From Bacillus sp. B15-48 (GTDB lineage: Bacteria; Bacillota; Bacilli; Bacillales; Cytobacillaceae), in contig NZ_WOFU01000002.1 of assembly GCF_016879755.1 (NCBI RefSeq), positions 496,001 to 560,000 on the forward strand: DNA of 64,000 nucleotides. The letters run 5' to 3'. Every line of letters begins with the position of its first letter. Positions within the stretch are counted from its first letter, which is position 1. Shown here in pieces: positions 1 to 9,482 of this stretch. Under the pieces are notes generated by a model. It had not been told where the DNA came from and searched no databases. It worked only from the letters and a program-made list of their open reading frames with translations. Both the position numbers and the translations under genes were made by a program.

Positions 1-392
1 ACTACAATCATTCCATCATCGCTCGAATTAAAAATGAGATCGTGCTTATACGTTTCATTTTTCAATACTTCAATGAGCTCGATTTTTTCTTCCAATAATT
101 TTGAAACCATAAAAGCGACACTACCGGGGACAACAACCGTACTCTTTCCACACACCTCTTTTATTTTCTGAAACACTTCCATTTTTCCCGTCACTTCAAT
201 AACTAAGTCGATTTTATCCGTTAAAAACGGTCGCCAATCCTTTCCAGTTGGGATTCCTAAGTTTTTAGCAAGCTGAATCCCCGGAGCAAGAATATCAACA
301 TCAATGACAGCAACAATTTCCACACTTTTTTGCAGCATTCCAATGACTGTGCTGCCTCCCTTGCCTGCACCGACAACTAAAATATTTTGCAT
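1..392 (-). CDS. sigma-54-dependent Fis-family regulator, BkdR-like (N-terminal part, cut by window edge)
   Basis: Only the first 130 codons are present; the gene runs off the left edge. The start ATG is preceded by AGAGGTGAGAGG. The protein opens MQNILVVGAGKGG, a Rossmann-like glycine-rich loop, and reaches NSSDDGMIVV, the usual start of a PAS sensor domain. This layout matches the regulators that precede the branched-chain keto-acid (ptb-bcd-buk-bkd) operon in Bacillaceae, where AAA+ sigma-54 activation and Fis-type DNA-binding domains follow. Its place next to a DUF2627 gene and yqiK agrees. The AAA+ domain is outside the window, so the family call rests on the N-terminus and position. Confidence 0.7.
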   Translation of the reverse strand, partial: MQNILVVGAGKGGSTVIGMLQKSVEIVAVIDVDILAPGIQLAKNLGIPTGKDWRPFLTDKIDLVIEVTGKMEVFQKIKEVCGKSTVVVPGSVAFMVSKLLEEKIELIEVLKNETYKHDLIFNSSDDGMIV

Positions 393-545
393 CCTCTCAC
401 CTCTGGATAAGAAGTTTCTTTCATTCTTTTTATTATTAGTATGCAATATCTTTCACACCGATGCCAGTATTAAATAAAACCTTGACAATTTACAGCAATG
501 TTTTATGCTTTAAACAGAGAATAATATCTATTGAAGGGATTTAAT

Positions 546-797
546 ATGAAACGGATCATTGCGCTCAGCATATTAGTAATACCCGGGGTATTTGCAGGAT
601 ACGGTGTAAAACTTATGCGTGACATGGCATTTGGGATTTTACAGCCGCCTATTCCTTTTCTATGGCTTCAATTTCTCGTTGGGTTACTATTGTTCCTCGC
701 TGGAGTTGGATTTATTGCAGGTTTTATTCTTCACCGTGACCGCAAAAAAAATAAAGTTCAAGCACGCTTTCAAATTCCGACCAGTAAAGAAGAATAA
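546..797 (+). CDS. yqzF: DUF2627 family small membrane protein (YqzF)
   Basis: An 83-residue protein with two predicted membrane helices (about residues 5-22 and 33-58) and a basic, hydrophilic tail containing HRDRKKNK. The ATG at 546 is preferred over the upstream TTG at 531 because GAAGGGA lies about 6 nt before it. It is divergent from the BkdR-like regulator, as YqzF is in related Bacillus chromosomes. The family has no established function. A hairpin terminator follows immediately. Confidence 0.75.
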   Translation: MKRIIALSILVIPGVFAGYGVKLMRDMAFGILQPPIPFLWLQFLVGLLLFLAGVGFIAGFILHRDRKKNKVQARFQIPTSKEE

Positions 798-825
798 AAG
801 CCGTGAAAGAATCACGGCTTTTTCT
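797..825. terminator. bidirectional rho-independent terminator between yqzF and yqiK
   Basis: The stem AAAGCCGTG / CACGGCTTT is followed by T-runs on both strands. It ends the plus-strand yqzF transcript and overlaps the TGA stop of the convergent yqiK. Confidence 0.8.
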
Positions 826-1558
826 TCAGGATCTCTGTCCTCAGCTTCACTGCTCTTGCAGGAAAATCAGTTATAATTGCGGTACATCCACTTATTATCA
901 ACCTTTCCATATCTTTTTCTTTATTTACAGTATAAGGACGAATAGCTATCTTTTGCTCAAGAGATTTTTTTATAATCTCATCATGAGCAGCAATGTATAT
1001 AGGATGAAATCCCTTCGCCTGTATTGATTGCGCATAAACCCAAGGCATATATAGACCTACTGGTAATATTGGAGCTGTCTCGATTCCACGATCGAGCCTT
1101 TTTACATAAACTAAACTGTAATGATTAAAAGAAGAGATGATTACTCGATCCCTCACCCCATACTCATCAATTAGCGAAAACACTTTCTCTTCCATTCCAT
1201 GATAAGCGACGCGGTTATTTTTTAACTCAACATTACAAATCAAGTTGGTTGTTGAAAGCCATTCAAAAACTTCCTTCAGAAAAGGGATGGGTTCCTTCTT
1301 TCCAAATCTTAGTTTTTTATTATGTAGGCTCGCATCCAACTTTCTAATTTCTTTTGCTGTATAATCTTTAACATAACCGTTTCCTCCTGTTGTTCTGTCA
1401 ACTTTTTCATCGTGAATGACAACAATTTCGCCATCCTTCGTCATTTGTACATCTAACTCTAATCCATCTGCGCTTACTCTTTCTGCTTCAATAAATGCCT
1501 TCATTGTATTCTCAGGATATTTCCCAGAATAACCTCGATGGGCAAATATTTCCGTCAA
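812..1558 (-). CDS. yqiK: glycerophosphodiester phosphodiesterase (YqiK-like)
   Basis: A 248-residue cytoplasmic GDPD-type TIM-barrel protein that would hydrolyse glycerophosphodiesters to glycerol-3-phosphate and an alcohol. Family motifs are visible: AHRGYSGKYPENT near residue 6 (catalytic His and Arg), DGLELDVQMTKDGEIVVIHD near 31-50 (metal-binding Glu and Asp, second catalytic His), and VELKNN near 112. There is no signal peptide, so it is an intracellular form. It lies just downstream of spo0A, separated by a hairpin terminator, as in other Bacillaceae. Confidence 0.88.
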   Translation of the reverse strand: MTEIFAHRGYSGKYPENTMKAFIEAERVSADGLELDVQMTKDGEIVVIHDEKVDRTTGGNGYVKDYTAKEIRKLDASLHNKKLRFGKKEPIPFLKEVFEWLSTTNLICNVELKNNRVAYHGMEEKVFSLIDEYGVRDRVIISSFNHYSLVYVKRLDRGIETAPILPVGLYMPWVYAQSIQAKGFHPIYIAAHDEIIKKSLEQKIAIRPYTVNKEKDMERLIISGCTAIITDFPARAVKLRTEILKKKP

Positions 1559-1603
1559 TATTAATCACTTCCTTATTTAAGCCTCTGTATGTTTTTAAAA
1601 TTA

Positions 1604-1641
1604 AAAAACACCCTTCTGCCATTAAATGAAGGATGTTTTAC
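1604..1641 (-). terminator. spo0A terminator
   Basis: AAAACATCCTTC pairs with GAAGGGTGTTTT around a loop of about 10 nt, followed by a T-run on the minus strand. It separates spo0A from yqiK. Confidence 0.75.
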
Positions 1642-1675
1642 TAATTATATGAATATGGACCTTATATTATTTCCT

Positions 1676-2464
1676 TTATGATGCTCTATGTTCCAATCTT
1701 AATTTATCCGCAACCATCGCGATGAACTCAGAGTTCGTTGGTTTTGCCTTTGTCATACTTACTGTATAGCCAAATAACGAGGAGGTCGATTCAATATTCC
1801 CTCTGCTCCAAGCCACTTCAATCGCATGACGAATTGCACGTTCCACCCGACTGGCAGTAGTATTATACTTCTTCGCAATGTCAGGATAAAGAACTTTCGT
1901 GATTGAACCGAGCAGTTCAATATCATTATAAACCATTGAAATGGCTTCTCGAAGATAGAGATACCCTTTAATATGAGCTGGCACACCAATTTCATGGATG
2001 ATGCTTGTTATACTGGCATCTAAATTTTTTGGTTTTTGCTCCGATGGTTTATTATAACCAACTGTTGACGACTTTCGAACATGTCCTTTCGCTTGATTGC
2101 TTAATTGGCGAATATGATTTCCTAAATTTTCCATATCAAATGGTTTAAGAATAAAATAGGAGGCACCAAGTTCTACAGCATTTTTTGTAACATCCTCCTG
2201 CCCAAAGGCTGTCAGCATAATGACATGAAGATGTTTATTTTCCATATCGCGAATTTTTTCCAATACAGCAAGGCCATCTAAATGCGGCATGATTATATCT
2301 AAGAGAAGTACATCTGGATTGGCACTACTTAGCATTTCCAGACAATCTTGACCATTATGAGCCACACCTACTACTTCCATATCATTTTGAGAAGAGATAT
2401 ATTCCTCCAATAATCCGACTAACTCTCTATTGTCATCTACGACGGCTACTTTAATTTTATTCAC
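1676..2464 (-). CDS. spo0A: sporulation master regulator Spo0A
   Basis: A response regulator of 262 residues. The receiver domain (about 1-125) shows the acidic pair VVDDN, the phosphoacceptor Asp in [12 protein letters not shown], and the switch Thr and Lys in MLTAFGQ and YFILKPFD. The C-terminal DNA-binding domain is nearly invariant in the family, including [32 protein letters not shown]. Phosphorelay-activated Spo0A controls entry into sporulation and biofilm and competence decisions. A GTG start at 2464 best matches homologues that begin MEKIKV; a TTG at 2470 nearer the GGAGG site is an alternative. Its own sigma-H promoter and 0A box lie upstream. Confidence 0.97.
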   Translation of the reverse strand: MNKIKVAVVDDNRELVGLLEEYISSQNDMEVVGVAHNGQDCLEMLSSANPDVLLLDIIMPHLDGLAVLEKIRDMENKHLHVIMLTAFGQEDVTKNAVELGASYFILKPFDMENLGNHIRQLSNQAKGHVRKSSTVGYNKPSEQKPKNLDASITSIIHEIGVPAHIKGYLYLREAISMVYNDIELLGSITKVLYPDIAKKYNTTASRVERAIRHAIEVAWSRGNIESTSSLFGYTVSMTKAKPTNSEFIAMVADKLRLEHRAS

Positions 2465-2532
2465 TGTCAAACTTCCTCCTCTATCCCCAAGTTCTACTCT
2501 GTCAGTCACCTATATAACTTATTCTAAATGAC

Positions 2533-2561
2533 TAATTCGACAATGCAACAAGAAATCCTTT
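2533..2561 (-). promoter_or_regulatory. sigma-H promoter of spo0A with overlapping 0A box
   Basis: On the minus strand AAAGGATTT (2561-2553), an 11-nt spacer, and GTCGAATTA (2541-2533) match the sigma-H pattern RnAGGAwww / RnnGAATww exactly. A Spo0A box TGTCGAA (2542-2536) overlaps the -10 element. This matches the known sporulation promoter of spo0A in B. subtilis. A further TGTCGAA on the plus strand near 2664 and an AGTCGAA near 2624 could be additional 0A boxes. Confidence 0.75.
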
Positions 2562-2689
2562 TATTTTTTATTTTTTCTTCAAAAAGTGAGGAATTCTATT
2601 CCTTCCTTTTATTTTCTCTACAATTCGACTCTTTTCTATAATTGACAAAAAATTAAAGAGAATTTGTCGAAACTTCATCAATAAAGAAA

Positions 2690-2870
2690 AACTCGCCGAT
2701 TGGCGAGCCCTAAAGGCGAAGACAGAGGCGTAGTCGCGCGCGCTGTGCCCGATTGATGTTCCTAAGGGCTAAAGCCCTAAAGAACATCTTATCACGCGGA
2801 GCGTGATTGATTTTTCTAACGGCTAAAGCCCAAAGAAAAACCTTATTGCACTTATGCGTTAGGAAAGTAT
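2690..2870. repeat. array of palindromic modules between spo0A and spoIVB
   Basis: No ORF is evident in this stretch of roughly 180 bp. It contains successive perfect or near-perfect inverted repeats: CTCGCCgattGGCGAG, a long one running from GATGTTC to GAACATC with GGGCT/AGCCC at its centre, ATCACGCggaGCGTGAT, and TTTTTCTAACGGCT/AGCCCAAAGAAAAA. Two modules share the core GGCTAAAGCC. This looks like an extragenic palindromic repeat cluster rather than a terminator, since spoIVB has its own at 2885. Confidence 0.55.
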
Positions 2871-2884
2871 GAATTTGAAAAATC

Positions 2885-2920
2885 AAAAAGTGCCTCCCGA
2901 GGAAGACACTTTTTGTTTTA
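2885..2920 (-). terminator. spoIVB terminator
   Basis: AAAAAGTG / CACTTTTT with an inner CCTC/GAGG pairing, and T-rich flanks on both strands. It lies 35 nt past the spoIVB stop. Confidence 0.75.
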
Positions 2921-2954
2921 TCATTTTAACTGTTTTTTACCAGGACTTTGATTT

Positions 2955-4241
2955 TTAACTTGCCTTTTGGATAGGCTTTTCATATATATCTATTCCTGCT
3001 TCATTCAGCATCCATTCAATATGGACTCCATATCCACTTGTAGGATCGTTTACAAAGACGTGTGTAACTGCTCCGATTAATTTCCCATCTTGAATAATTG
3101 GACTCCCACTCATTCCTTGTACAATCCCTCCGGTTTTATCTAGCAACTTCTTATCCGTTACTTTAATAACCATTCCCTTTGTTGCCGGGAACTTTTGGGG
3201 AATAGTACTGACAATCTCAATGTCAAAAAGGTTGACTTCATCGTTTTCAACGACTGTCAAAATTTGAGCTGGGCCTTCTTTCACTTGATGTGACAAAGCA
3301 ATCGGTAAAGGTTTATCGACAATTCCATTCTTTAAACTTTGATTTAAGTCCCCAAAAATACCATAGGGGCTGTTACGTTTAATATTGCCAATGACCTCTC
3401 TATCCTCCGAAAAACGGGCTAATTTCTCACCAGGATCTCCATTGGCACCTTTTTCAATGGAGGTTACCGTTGATCGAACAATTTGGCCATCCTCAACAAC
3501 AATCGGCTTTTTTGTATCCATATCAGAAATCACATGTCCAAGCGCCCCATATTTTTTTGACTCAGGATGAAAGAAAGTCATTGTCCCAATTCCTGCCGCA
3601 GAGTCACGGATATACAAACCTAACTTAAATGTGTTTTCATGTTTATCTTTTTTCGGTTCAAGGGTAGTCTCAATTTTTTCGTTTTCACGTTTTAAGACAA
3701 TTTTCATCGGCTTGCCACTTTCACCAGACTGTTTGACAAAAGGTCCTACTTCAGACATTTTTTCAATGGATTTCCCATTGATCTCGGTAATAATGTCACC
3801 AACTTTAATTCCAGCTAGTTCACCAGGTGACACCTTACCCTCTAACGTTTGAACTTGATGATGACCGACAACGAGAACGCCAACTGTATTCAATTTTACT
3901 CCTATCGATTGTCCGCCAGGCATAACTTTGAAGTCTTTTAAAACATTGACATCCACATTTTTGATCGGTAACCCAGCTAATTCGAGAACCACATTATCTT
4001 GACCCTGTTTTTTAGCTTCAATGGAAACAGTATCTTCACTCTGTTCTGCTTTTACGCTTTTACTATTGCTACCATTAGCTGATACAGGTATTGAATTTGA
4101 AACATGATATACTTGTCCTTCAAATAAAGTAATCTGACTTGGAATTAAGAAATATTCTTGAACAGGTTTGATAAAACCTATTGCAATTAATGAAACAAGG
4201 AGAATTCCACCAATAACTCTTCTGAGAAATTCTTTTTTCAT
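2955..4241 (-). CDS. spoIVB: SpoIVB serine peptidase (S55 family)
   Basis: This forespore-secreted protease signals to SpoIVFA and triggers pro-sigma-K processing in the mother cell. The 428-residue protein has an N-terminal membrane anchor (residues 8-30), a PDZ domain (about 110-195, with [20 protein letters not shown]), and a peptidase domain with the catalytic His in [11 protein letters not shown] and the catalytic Ser in [23 protein letters not shown] split around GSP. Length and residues are normal. GAGGAGAG precedes the ATG. It sits between recN and spo0A as in B. subtilis. Confidence 0.96.
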   Translation of the reverse strand: MKKEFLRRVIGGILLVSLIAIGFIKPVQEYFLIPSQITLFEGQVYHVSNSIPVSANGSNSKSVKAEQSEDTVSIEAKKQGQDNVVLELAGLPIKNVDVNVLKDFKVMPGGQSIGVKLNTVGVLVVGHHQVQTLEGKVSPGELAGIKVGDIITEINGKSIEKMSEVGPFVKQSGESGKPMKIVLKRENEKIETTLEPKKDKHENTFKLGLYIRDSAAGIGTMTFFHPESKKYGALGHVISDMDTKKPIVVEDGQIVRSTVTSIEKGANGDPGEKLARFSEDREVIGNIKRNSPYGIFGDLNQSLKNGIVDKPLPIALSHQVKEGPAQILTVVENDEVNLFDIEIVSTIPQKFPATKGMVIKVTDKKLLDKTGGIVQGMSGSPIIQDGKLIGAVTHVFVNDPTSGYGVHIEWMLNEAGIDIYEKPIQKAS

Positions 4242-4341
4242 CTTTTCACTCTCCTCGCTTCTAATTCACACACATCATCACTTTATGGCTACAGTTATAA
4301 TTTTGCCTTGAGACTCATCATTTATAACCAGAAGAAAATAA

Positions 4342-4369
4342 AAAAGCTATCCAATAAATGATAGCTTTT
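4342..4369 (-). terminator. recN terminator
   Basis: AAAAGCTATC / GATAGCTTTT hairpin followed by T6 on the minus strand. The stem begins at the recN stop codon. Confidence 0.8.
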
Positions 4370-6060
4370 CAAGTAGCTGACTTGGAATGTTTTGCCATTT
4401 GCAAAAGTTCCTCCGCATGTTGCCTCGTTAATTCTGTATACTCAACACCTGAAATCATTCGTCCTATTTCACGTATCCGATTGGCATCCGAAAGCGGTGT
4501 GATAGAGGTTTTAGTTCGTCCCTTTTTTACATCCTTTACAATAAACAAATGTGTATCCGCCATTGCAGCAACTTGTGGAAGATGGGATATACAAAGAACT
4601 TGAGAATTTATTGCTACTTTAAATATTTTTTCAGCTATCGCTTGGGCAACTCTGCCGCTAACTCCAGTGTCCACTTCATCAAATATAATCGAAGTAATCC
4701 CTTGATGTTTTGAGAAAATACTCTTTAGTGCAAGCATAATTCGTGAAAGTTCGCCACCTGAGGCTATTTTTGATAAGGGTTTTAAAGGTTCTCCTGGGTT
4801 TGTGGAAAGATAAAATTCAACTTTTTCGTTTCCTTTTTTCGTGAAATTTGCGGTTTCTTCTTCAAACCTTACTTCAAATACAGTCTTATCCATATACAGA
4901 TCTTTTAATTCATTATGAATCAGTTTTGTTAGACTTTTCGCCCATTTCTTTCTTGCTTTGCTTAGATTTTCCGCTTCAATTTGTAAATCCTTTTGCAAGG
5001 ATGTTAATTCTTTTTCAATCTGCTCCATATGGTGTTCTTTGTTTTGAATGGTTTCAATTTCTTCTTCAATTTTCGAACTATATTCCAATATTTCCTCGAT
5101 TGTACTTCCATATTTCCGTTTTAATTGATTAATTTCGGTCAATCTTTCTTCAATTTCATTTAAACGAAGCGGGTCAAATTCAAGTATGTCTAATTCGTTA
5201 CGCAATGTGTGCGCTGTGTCTTCCAACTGATAAAAACAATTAGAAACTGTTTCATAAAGTTCTTTATAGGATGGATTAATATCTGCAGCACTCTGGAGGG
5301 AGTCCATTACCATCCCTATCCAATCAAGGCCCTTTTGGTCCCCCTGTAATGCTTTATAACTCGATTGGATATTTTCATAAATTTTTTCAAAATTAGCTAG
5401 TTTTCGCTTTTCTTCGAAAAGCTCATCATCTTCATTCATTTTTAATTGTGCATTTTGAATTTCTTCATATTGGAAGAGAATTAAATCAAGTCGATGTGCC
5501 ATTTTCTGATCATTTTCACTCAAACTTTTTAATTTTTTCATCGTTTGTTCATATGATTTGTATACATTTTGGTATTCAAGCAATGCAGGCAAAATTTCTA
5601 CAGCTCCAAATTGGTCCAACAAATTTATATGCTTCGTTTCATCCATTAACTCTTGATGTTCATGTTGTCCATGAATATCAATTAATGTTGCACCAATTTC
5701 TCTTAACACTGCAATCGTTACTAATTTCCCATTAATTCTACAAACACTTTTGCCACTCTTGAAAATATCCCTTCGTAATACAATCATCCCTTCTTCAATA
5801 TCAATTCCAAAATCCTGCACTTTAGAATAACAAGGGTGATGATTGGTATCAAGAAAGAAAAGTCCCTCAATTTCTGCTTTTTCTTCTCCGTGTCTAACGA
5901 ATTCCGCTGAGCCTCTCCCTCCGACAAGGAGGTGAACGGCATCAATAATAATTGATTTTCCAGCTCCTGTTTCGCCAGTTAATACGGTTAATCCCTTCTG
6001 AAAAGAGATTGAGAGGGACTCAATGATTGCGAAATTTTTTATGGATAACTCACTTAACAA
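4369..6060 (-). CDS. recN: DNA repair protein RecN
   Basis: An SMC-like ATPase that acts early at double-strand breaks. In 563 residues it shows the Walker A motif TGETGAGKS near 30-40, a long central coiled coil (about 150-370), the ABC signature LSRIMLALK preceded by IASGGE, and Walker B SIIFDEVDTGVSG. The TTG at 6060 gives MLSELSIKNFAI, aligned with B. subtilis RecN, and has GGGGTG about 7 nt upstream; a GTG at 6069 is the alternative. It lies 14 nt after argR, probably in the same transcript. Confidence 0.96.
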   Translation of the reverse strand: MLSELSIKNFAIIESLSISFQKGLTVLTGETGAGKSIIIDAVHLLVGGRGSAEFVRHGEEKAEIEGLFFLDTNHHPCYSKVQDFGIDIEEGMIVLRRDIFKSGKSVCRINGKLVTIAVLREIGATLIDIHGQHEHQELMDETKHINLLDQFGAVEILPALLEYQNVYKSYEQTMKKLKSLSENDQKMAHRLDLILFQYEEIQNAQLKMNEDDELFEEKRKLANFEKIYENIQSSYKALQGDQKGLDWIGMVMDSLQSAADINPSYKELYETVSNCFYQLEDTAHTLRNELDILEFDPLRLNEIEERLTEINQLKRKYGSTIEEILEYSSKIEEEIETIQNKEHHMEQIEKELTSLQKDLQIEAENLSKARKKWAKSLTKLIHNELKDLYMDKTVFEVRFEEETANFTKKGNEKVEFYLSTNPGEPLKPLSKIASGGELSRIMLALKSIFSKHQGITSIIFDEVDTGVSGRVAQAIAEKIFKVAINSQVLCISHLPQVAAMADTHLFIVKDVKKGRTKTSITPLSDANRIREIGRMISGVEYTELTRQHAEELLQMAKHSKSAT

Positions 6061-6074
6061 GCAATTCACCCCAT

Positions 6075-6524
6075 CTATAGCATTTCAAGAAATCGATTCT
6101 TAATCAAGTTTGTATCGTCCTCGGTTCGACATATAATTAAAATTGTATCATCGCCGCAAATTGTCCCTAATATTTCTTCCCAATCTAAATTGTCAATAAG
6201 CGCTCCGATCGCGTTTGCATTTCCCGGCATCGTTTTCATAACAAGCAGATGACTCGCTTGATCGATTCGTACAAAAGCATCCATTAGCGAACGTTTTAAT
6301 TTCTGAAGCGGGTTAAACCGTTGGTCAGCTGGAAGGCTGTATTTGTACCTACCATCAATTAGGGGAACCTTAACAAGATGTAATTCTTTAATATCACGAG
6401 AAACTGTAGCTTGTGTAACGTTAAATCCAGCCTGCTTGAGCCGATCAACAAGCTCGTCCTGTGTTTCAATTTCTTCATTCGCTATTAGCTCACGAATCTT
6501 AATATGACGCTGTCCTTTATTCAC
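6075..6524 (-). CDS. argR: arginine repressor ArgR/AhrC
   Basis: A 149-residue hexameric arginine-responsive regulator of arginine biosynthesis and catabolism. The N-terminal winged helix (1-70) contains [18 protein letters not shown]. The C-terminal oligomerisation and arginine-binding domain contains [14 protein letters not shown] and [14 protein letters not shown], whose Asp pair contacts arginine. A GTG start at 6524 after AGAGGTGAT gives [13 protein letters not shown], matching AhrC; the longer upstream reading frame is not conserved. Order tlyA-argR-recN is typical. Confidence 0.96.
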   Translation of the reverse strand: MNKGQRHIKIRELIANEEIETQDELVDRLKQAGFNVTQATVSRDIKELHLVKVPLIDGRYKYSLPADQRFNPLQKLKRSLMDAFVRIDQASHLLVMKTMPGNANAIGALIDNLDWEEILGTICGDDTILIICRTEDDTNLIKNRFLEML

Positions 6525-6620
6525 TTTTATCACCTCTGAAGTCCCAAACATCTTACTTCTTATGTTATCCGATTTTTTAAAAGAGTACAATCATACTTCG
6601 TATTTCAAAATAGAAAAAAG

Positions 6621-6651
6621 GAAAAAGAATAGACACTTTTGCCTATTCTTC
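6621..6651 (-). terminator. possible terminator overlapping the tlyA stop
   Basis: AAGAATAG / CTATTCTT hairpin followed by TTTTTCC on the minus strand. It overlaps the end of tlyA, so it may only attenuate read-through into argR. Confidence 0.5.
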
Positions 6652-7485
6652 TTCCACTCGTTTTTTTGCCAATTCTTTATGCGCTTCCGAAACCACTTCT
6701 GAAGGTAACGCTTTTAGAAGTAGTTTCCCTATATCTTCAGGTGAATTCCATTGAAGGTGGAGAAGAAATTCGATATTTCCATCGCCACCTGTAATTGGAG
6801 AATAAGAAAGATTGCATACATCAAACCCCGTATTAAGAGCAAATTCAACCATTGAATCAACAACGGAAAGATGTACTTGCGGGTCTCGCACAATCCCTTT
6901 TTTTCCGACTTGATCCCTACCAGCTTCAAATTGCGGTTTTACTAAAGCTACAACATCGCTTCCTATAGGGAGTATTTTTTTTAACACAGGCAATATTAAC
7001 CTTAAAGAAATGAAACTTACATCGATTGTAGCAAAGTTTGGTAGACCATATGTGAGGTCTTCAGGCGTTACGTAACGAAAGTTCGTTCGCTCCATGACGA
7101 TTACCCGCTCATCTTGCCTTAACTTCCACGCAAGCTGATTGTAACCAACATCGAGTGCGTAAGACATTTTTGCCCCATTTTGCAAGGCACAATCAGTAAA
7201 CCCCCCTGTGGAAGCACCAATATCAAGAATCACTTTATCTCGAACATGCAAATCAAAGGTTTTCAATGCTTTTTCAAGCTTTAGCCCTCCTCTGCTCACA
7301 TACGGAAGAGCATTTCCTTTGACAGTTAGAGGAATATCCATATTTACTTTTTCTCCTGCTTTATCCATCCTTACTTCATTGGAATATACAAGACCAGCCA
7401 TGATTGCCCTCTTTGCTTTTTCCCGTGTTTCCGCTAACCCTCGTTCAACAAGGAGGATATCTAATCGTTCTTTTTTTGTTTTCAT
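6643..7485 (-). CDS. yqxC: TlyA family rRNA (cytidine-2'-O)-methyltransferase (YqxC)
   Basis: A 280-residue protein with an N-terminal S4 RNA-binding domain (RLDILLVERGLAETREKAKR, split by function at residues 7-27) and an FtsJ/RrmJ-type methyltransferase domain. The SAM loop ILDIGASTGGFTDCALQNG is near 85-103 and VALVKPQFEAGRDQVGK near 185. TlyA homologues methylate 16S and 23S rRNA ribose and were once called hemolysins. The ORF ends against dxs with a 3-nt gap, suggesting co-transcription. Confidence 0.93.
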   Translation of the reverse strand: MKTKKERLDILLVERGLAETREKAKRAIMAGLVYSNEVRMDKAGEKVNMDIPLTVKGNALPYVSRGGLKLEKALKTFDLHVRDKVILDIGASTGGFTDCALQNGAKMSYALDVGYNQLAWKLRQDERVIVMERTNFRYVTPEDLTYGLPNFATIDVSFISLRLILPVLKKILPIGSDVVALVKPQFEAGRDQVGKKGIVRDPQVHLSVVDSMVEFALNTGFDVCNLSYSPITGGDGNIEFLLHLQWNSPEDIGKLLLKALPSEVVSEAHKELAKKRVEEE

Positions 7486-7488
7486 TCT

Positions 7489-9381
7489 TTACGCCCTTTT
7501 TTCTTTTTGCGATGCTAAATATTTCACTTTTTCAATGACAGCCTCAGTCGTTAAATCAATCTCTTCCAACAATTCACTTACATTCCCATGTTCAATAAAC
7601 TTATCTGGGATTCCAAGTCGGTCGATAGGGACTCCTCCAAACCCTAACTCATTAGCCGTTTCAAGAATGAAACTTCCGAAACCACCTTGAAGCACCGCCT
7701 CTTCTATCGTGAGAATGGGAATTTCATTTTCAAGCAAACTTGTCAACATCGGAAGGTCCAATGGTTTTAGGAATCGACAATTAACAACCTTTACTGAGGT
7801 GCCATGCTTTTCTAATTCACTCGCTGCCTCAAGTGCCATTGAAATCGTTGAGCCAAAAGTTAATATCGCGGCATCCTTTCCATCTTTTAACACTTCCCAT
7901 GTACCAATTGGAATTTCACGTAATTTTTCATCCATAGGAACACCGAGACCATTGCCACGTGGATAACGAAGTGCAATTGGACCATCATCATACTTAAGCG
8001 CTGTGTAGACAAGATGCTGACCTTCATTCTCATCTTTAGGCATCATTAAGACGATATTTGGAAGACTCCTTAAAAACGCGATATCAAACACACCTTGATG
8101 TGTTTCCCCATCCGCACCAACAAGCCCAGCACGATCAATGCCAATGAATACATTTAAATTAGGACGACATATATCATGTACAACTTGATCATAGGCTCGT
8201 TGTAAGAAAGTGGAGTAAATCGCCAGGAATGGTTTCATTTTTTGCGTTGCTAACCCAGCGGCGAAAGTAGCTGCATGCTGTTCAGCAATACCGACATCAA
8301 ACATCCGATCAGGAAATTCTTTGGCAAACCCCTCCAACTTTGAACCAACAGGCATGGCTGGAGTAATCGCTACAACCCGTTCGTCTTCTCGAGCCATCTT
8401 CCTTACCGTCTCACTAACAAGCGAACTCCACGCTGGACCATCGCTTGCGGATTTAAGAAAATCACCTGTTTCAGTTTTATATGGCCCCGTCCCATGCCAT
8501 GTACCAATTCGGTCATTTTCAGCTGGTCGATAACCTTTTCCTTTTTTAGTCACTACATGCAGAAGAACGGGACCATCATATTTTTTCGCATAATTTATAT
8601 TATCAAACAAATCTTCATAACTGTGACCATTGACAGGCCCTAGATAAGTAAATCCTAATTCCTCAAAGAACATTCCAGGAACTAACATATATTTTAAACT
8701 ATCTTTAATTCTTTCGGCCGTTCCTGCAAGTTGATTTCCTACTGCAGGAATCTTTTTGAGCAATATTTCTAACTCATCTTTCACTTTATTGTATTTGCCA
8801 GCCGTTCTTAATCTACCTAGAACATTATGAATCGCCCCGACATTTGGAGCAATGGACATCTCATTGTCATTTAAGATGACAATCATTCTCTCTTTTTCAT
8901 GTCCAATATGATTTAAAGCCTCTAATGCCATTCCACCTGTCAATGCTCCATCGCCAATGACAGGAATGATATGTGATTTTTCCCTTTTTAAATTCCTCGC
9001 GACCGCCATCCCCATCGCTGCAGATAACGATGTGGAACTATGCCCTGTTTCCCAAACATCATGTTCACTTTCAATCATTTTTGGGAATCCGCAAAGCCCT
9101 TTATATGTTCTCAACGTATCAAATTGACAAGCACGGCCTGTTAAAATTTTATGTACATAAGATTGATGTCCAACATCCCAGAGGATTTTATCCTGTGGAC
9201 TGTTAAAGCATTTGTGTAAAGCGATTGTCAGCTCTACTACTCCTAAGTTTGGCCCTATATGCCCACCAGTTTTTGATAACTTTTCTATTAAAAAATGTCT
9301 AATATCTCTGCCCAACATCTCTAACTCTTTAAGAGAAAGATTCTTTAAAAATGAAGGGTCTTTTATAGATAAAAGATCCAT
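7489..9381 (-). CDS. dxs: 1-deoxy-D-xylulose-5-phosphate synthase
   Basis: The thiamin-diphosphate enzyme that condenses pyruvate and glyceraldehyde-3-phosphate in the first step of the MEP isoprenoid pathway. The 630-residue length is normal. Visible motifs are the His in [10 protein letters not shown], the TPP/Mg motif [22 protein letters not shown], the catalytic Glu region [15 protein letters not shown] and the transketolase C-domain with [11 protein letters not shown]. It lies in the ispA-dxs-tlyA row common to Bacilli and presumably shares a transcript with the upstream isoprenoid genes. Confidence 0.97.
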   Translation of the reverse strand: MDLLSIKDPSFLKNLSLKELEMLGRDIRHFLIEKLSKTGGHIGPNLGVVELTIALHKCFNSPQDKILWDVGHQSYVHKILTGRACQFDTLRTYKGLCGFPKMIESEHDVWETGHSSTSLSAAMGMAVARNLKREKSHIIPVIGDGALTGGMALEALNHIGHEKERMIVILNDNEMSIAPNVGAIHNVLGRLRTAGKYNKVKDELEILLKKIPAVGNQLAGTAERIKDSLKYMLVPGMFFEELGFTYLGPVNGHSYEDLFDNINYAKKYDGPVLLHVVTKKGKGYRPAENDRIGTWHGTGPYKTETGDFLKSASDGPAWSSLVSETVRKMAREDERVVAITPAMPVGSKLEGFAKEFPDRMFDVGIAEQHAATFAAGLATQKMKPFLAIYSTFLQRAYDQVVHDICRPNLNVFIGIDRAGLVGADGETHQGVFDIAFLRSLPNIVLMMPKDENEGQHLVYTALKYDDGPIALRYPRGNGLGVPMDEKLREIPIGTWEVLKDGKDAAILTFGSTISMALEAASELEKHGTSVKVVNCRFLKPLDLPMLTSLLENEIPILTIEEAVLQGGFGSFILETANELGFGGVPIDRLGIPDKFIEHGNVSELLEEIDLTTEAVIEKVKYLASQKEKRA

Positions 9382-9482
9382 GCCGGATCACTCACTTTCA
9401 TTTCTGACTTAAATTGTAGCTTCAAAGGTAATCAGGATGGATTATAGCATAAACAGCTTGACTGCTCAATATTCAAGATTTT

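Noticed and set aside
2690-2870. CRISPR array
   Set aside because: The palindromes differ from each other in sequence and spacing, and no regular direct repeat with unique spacers is present.
7208-7690. Long plus-strand ORF across tlyA and dxs
   Set aside because: It overlaps two highly conserved genes in antisense and shows no family sequence.
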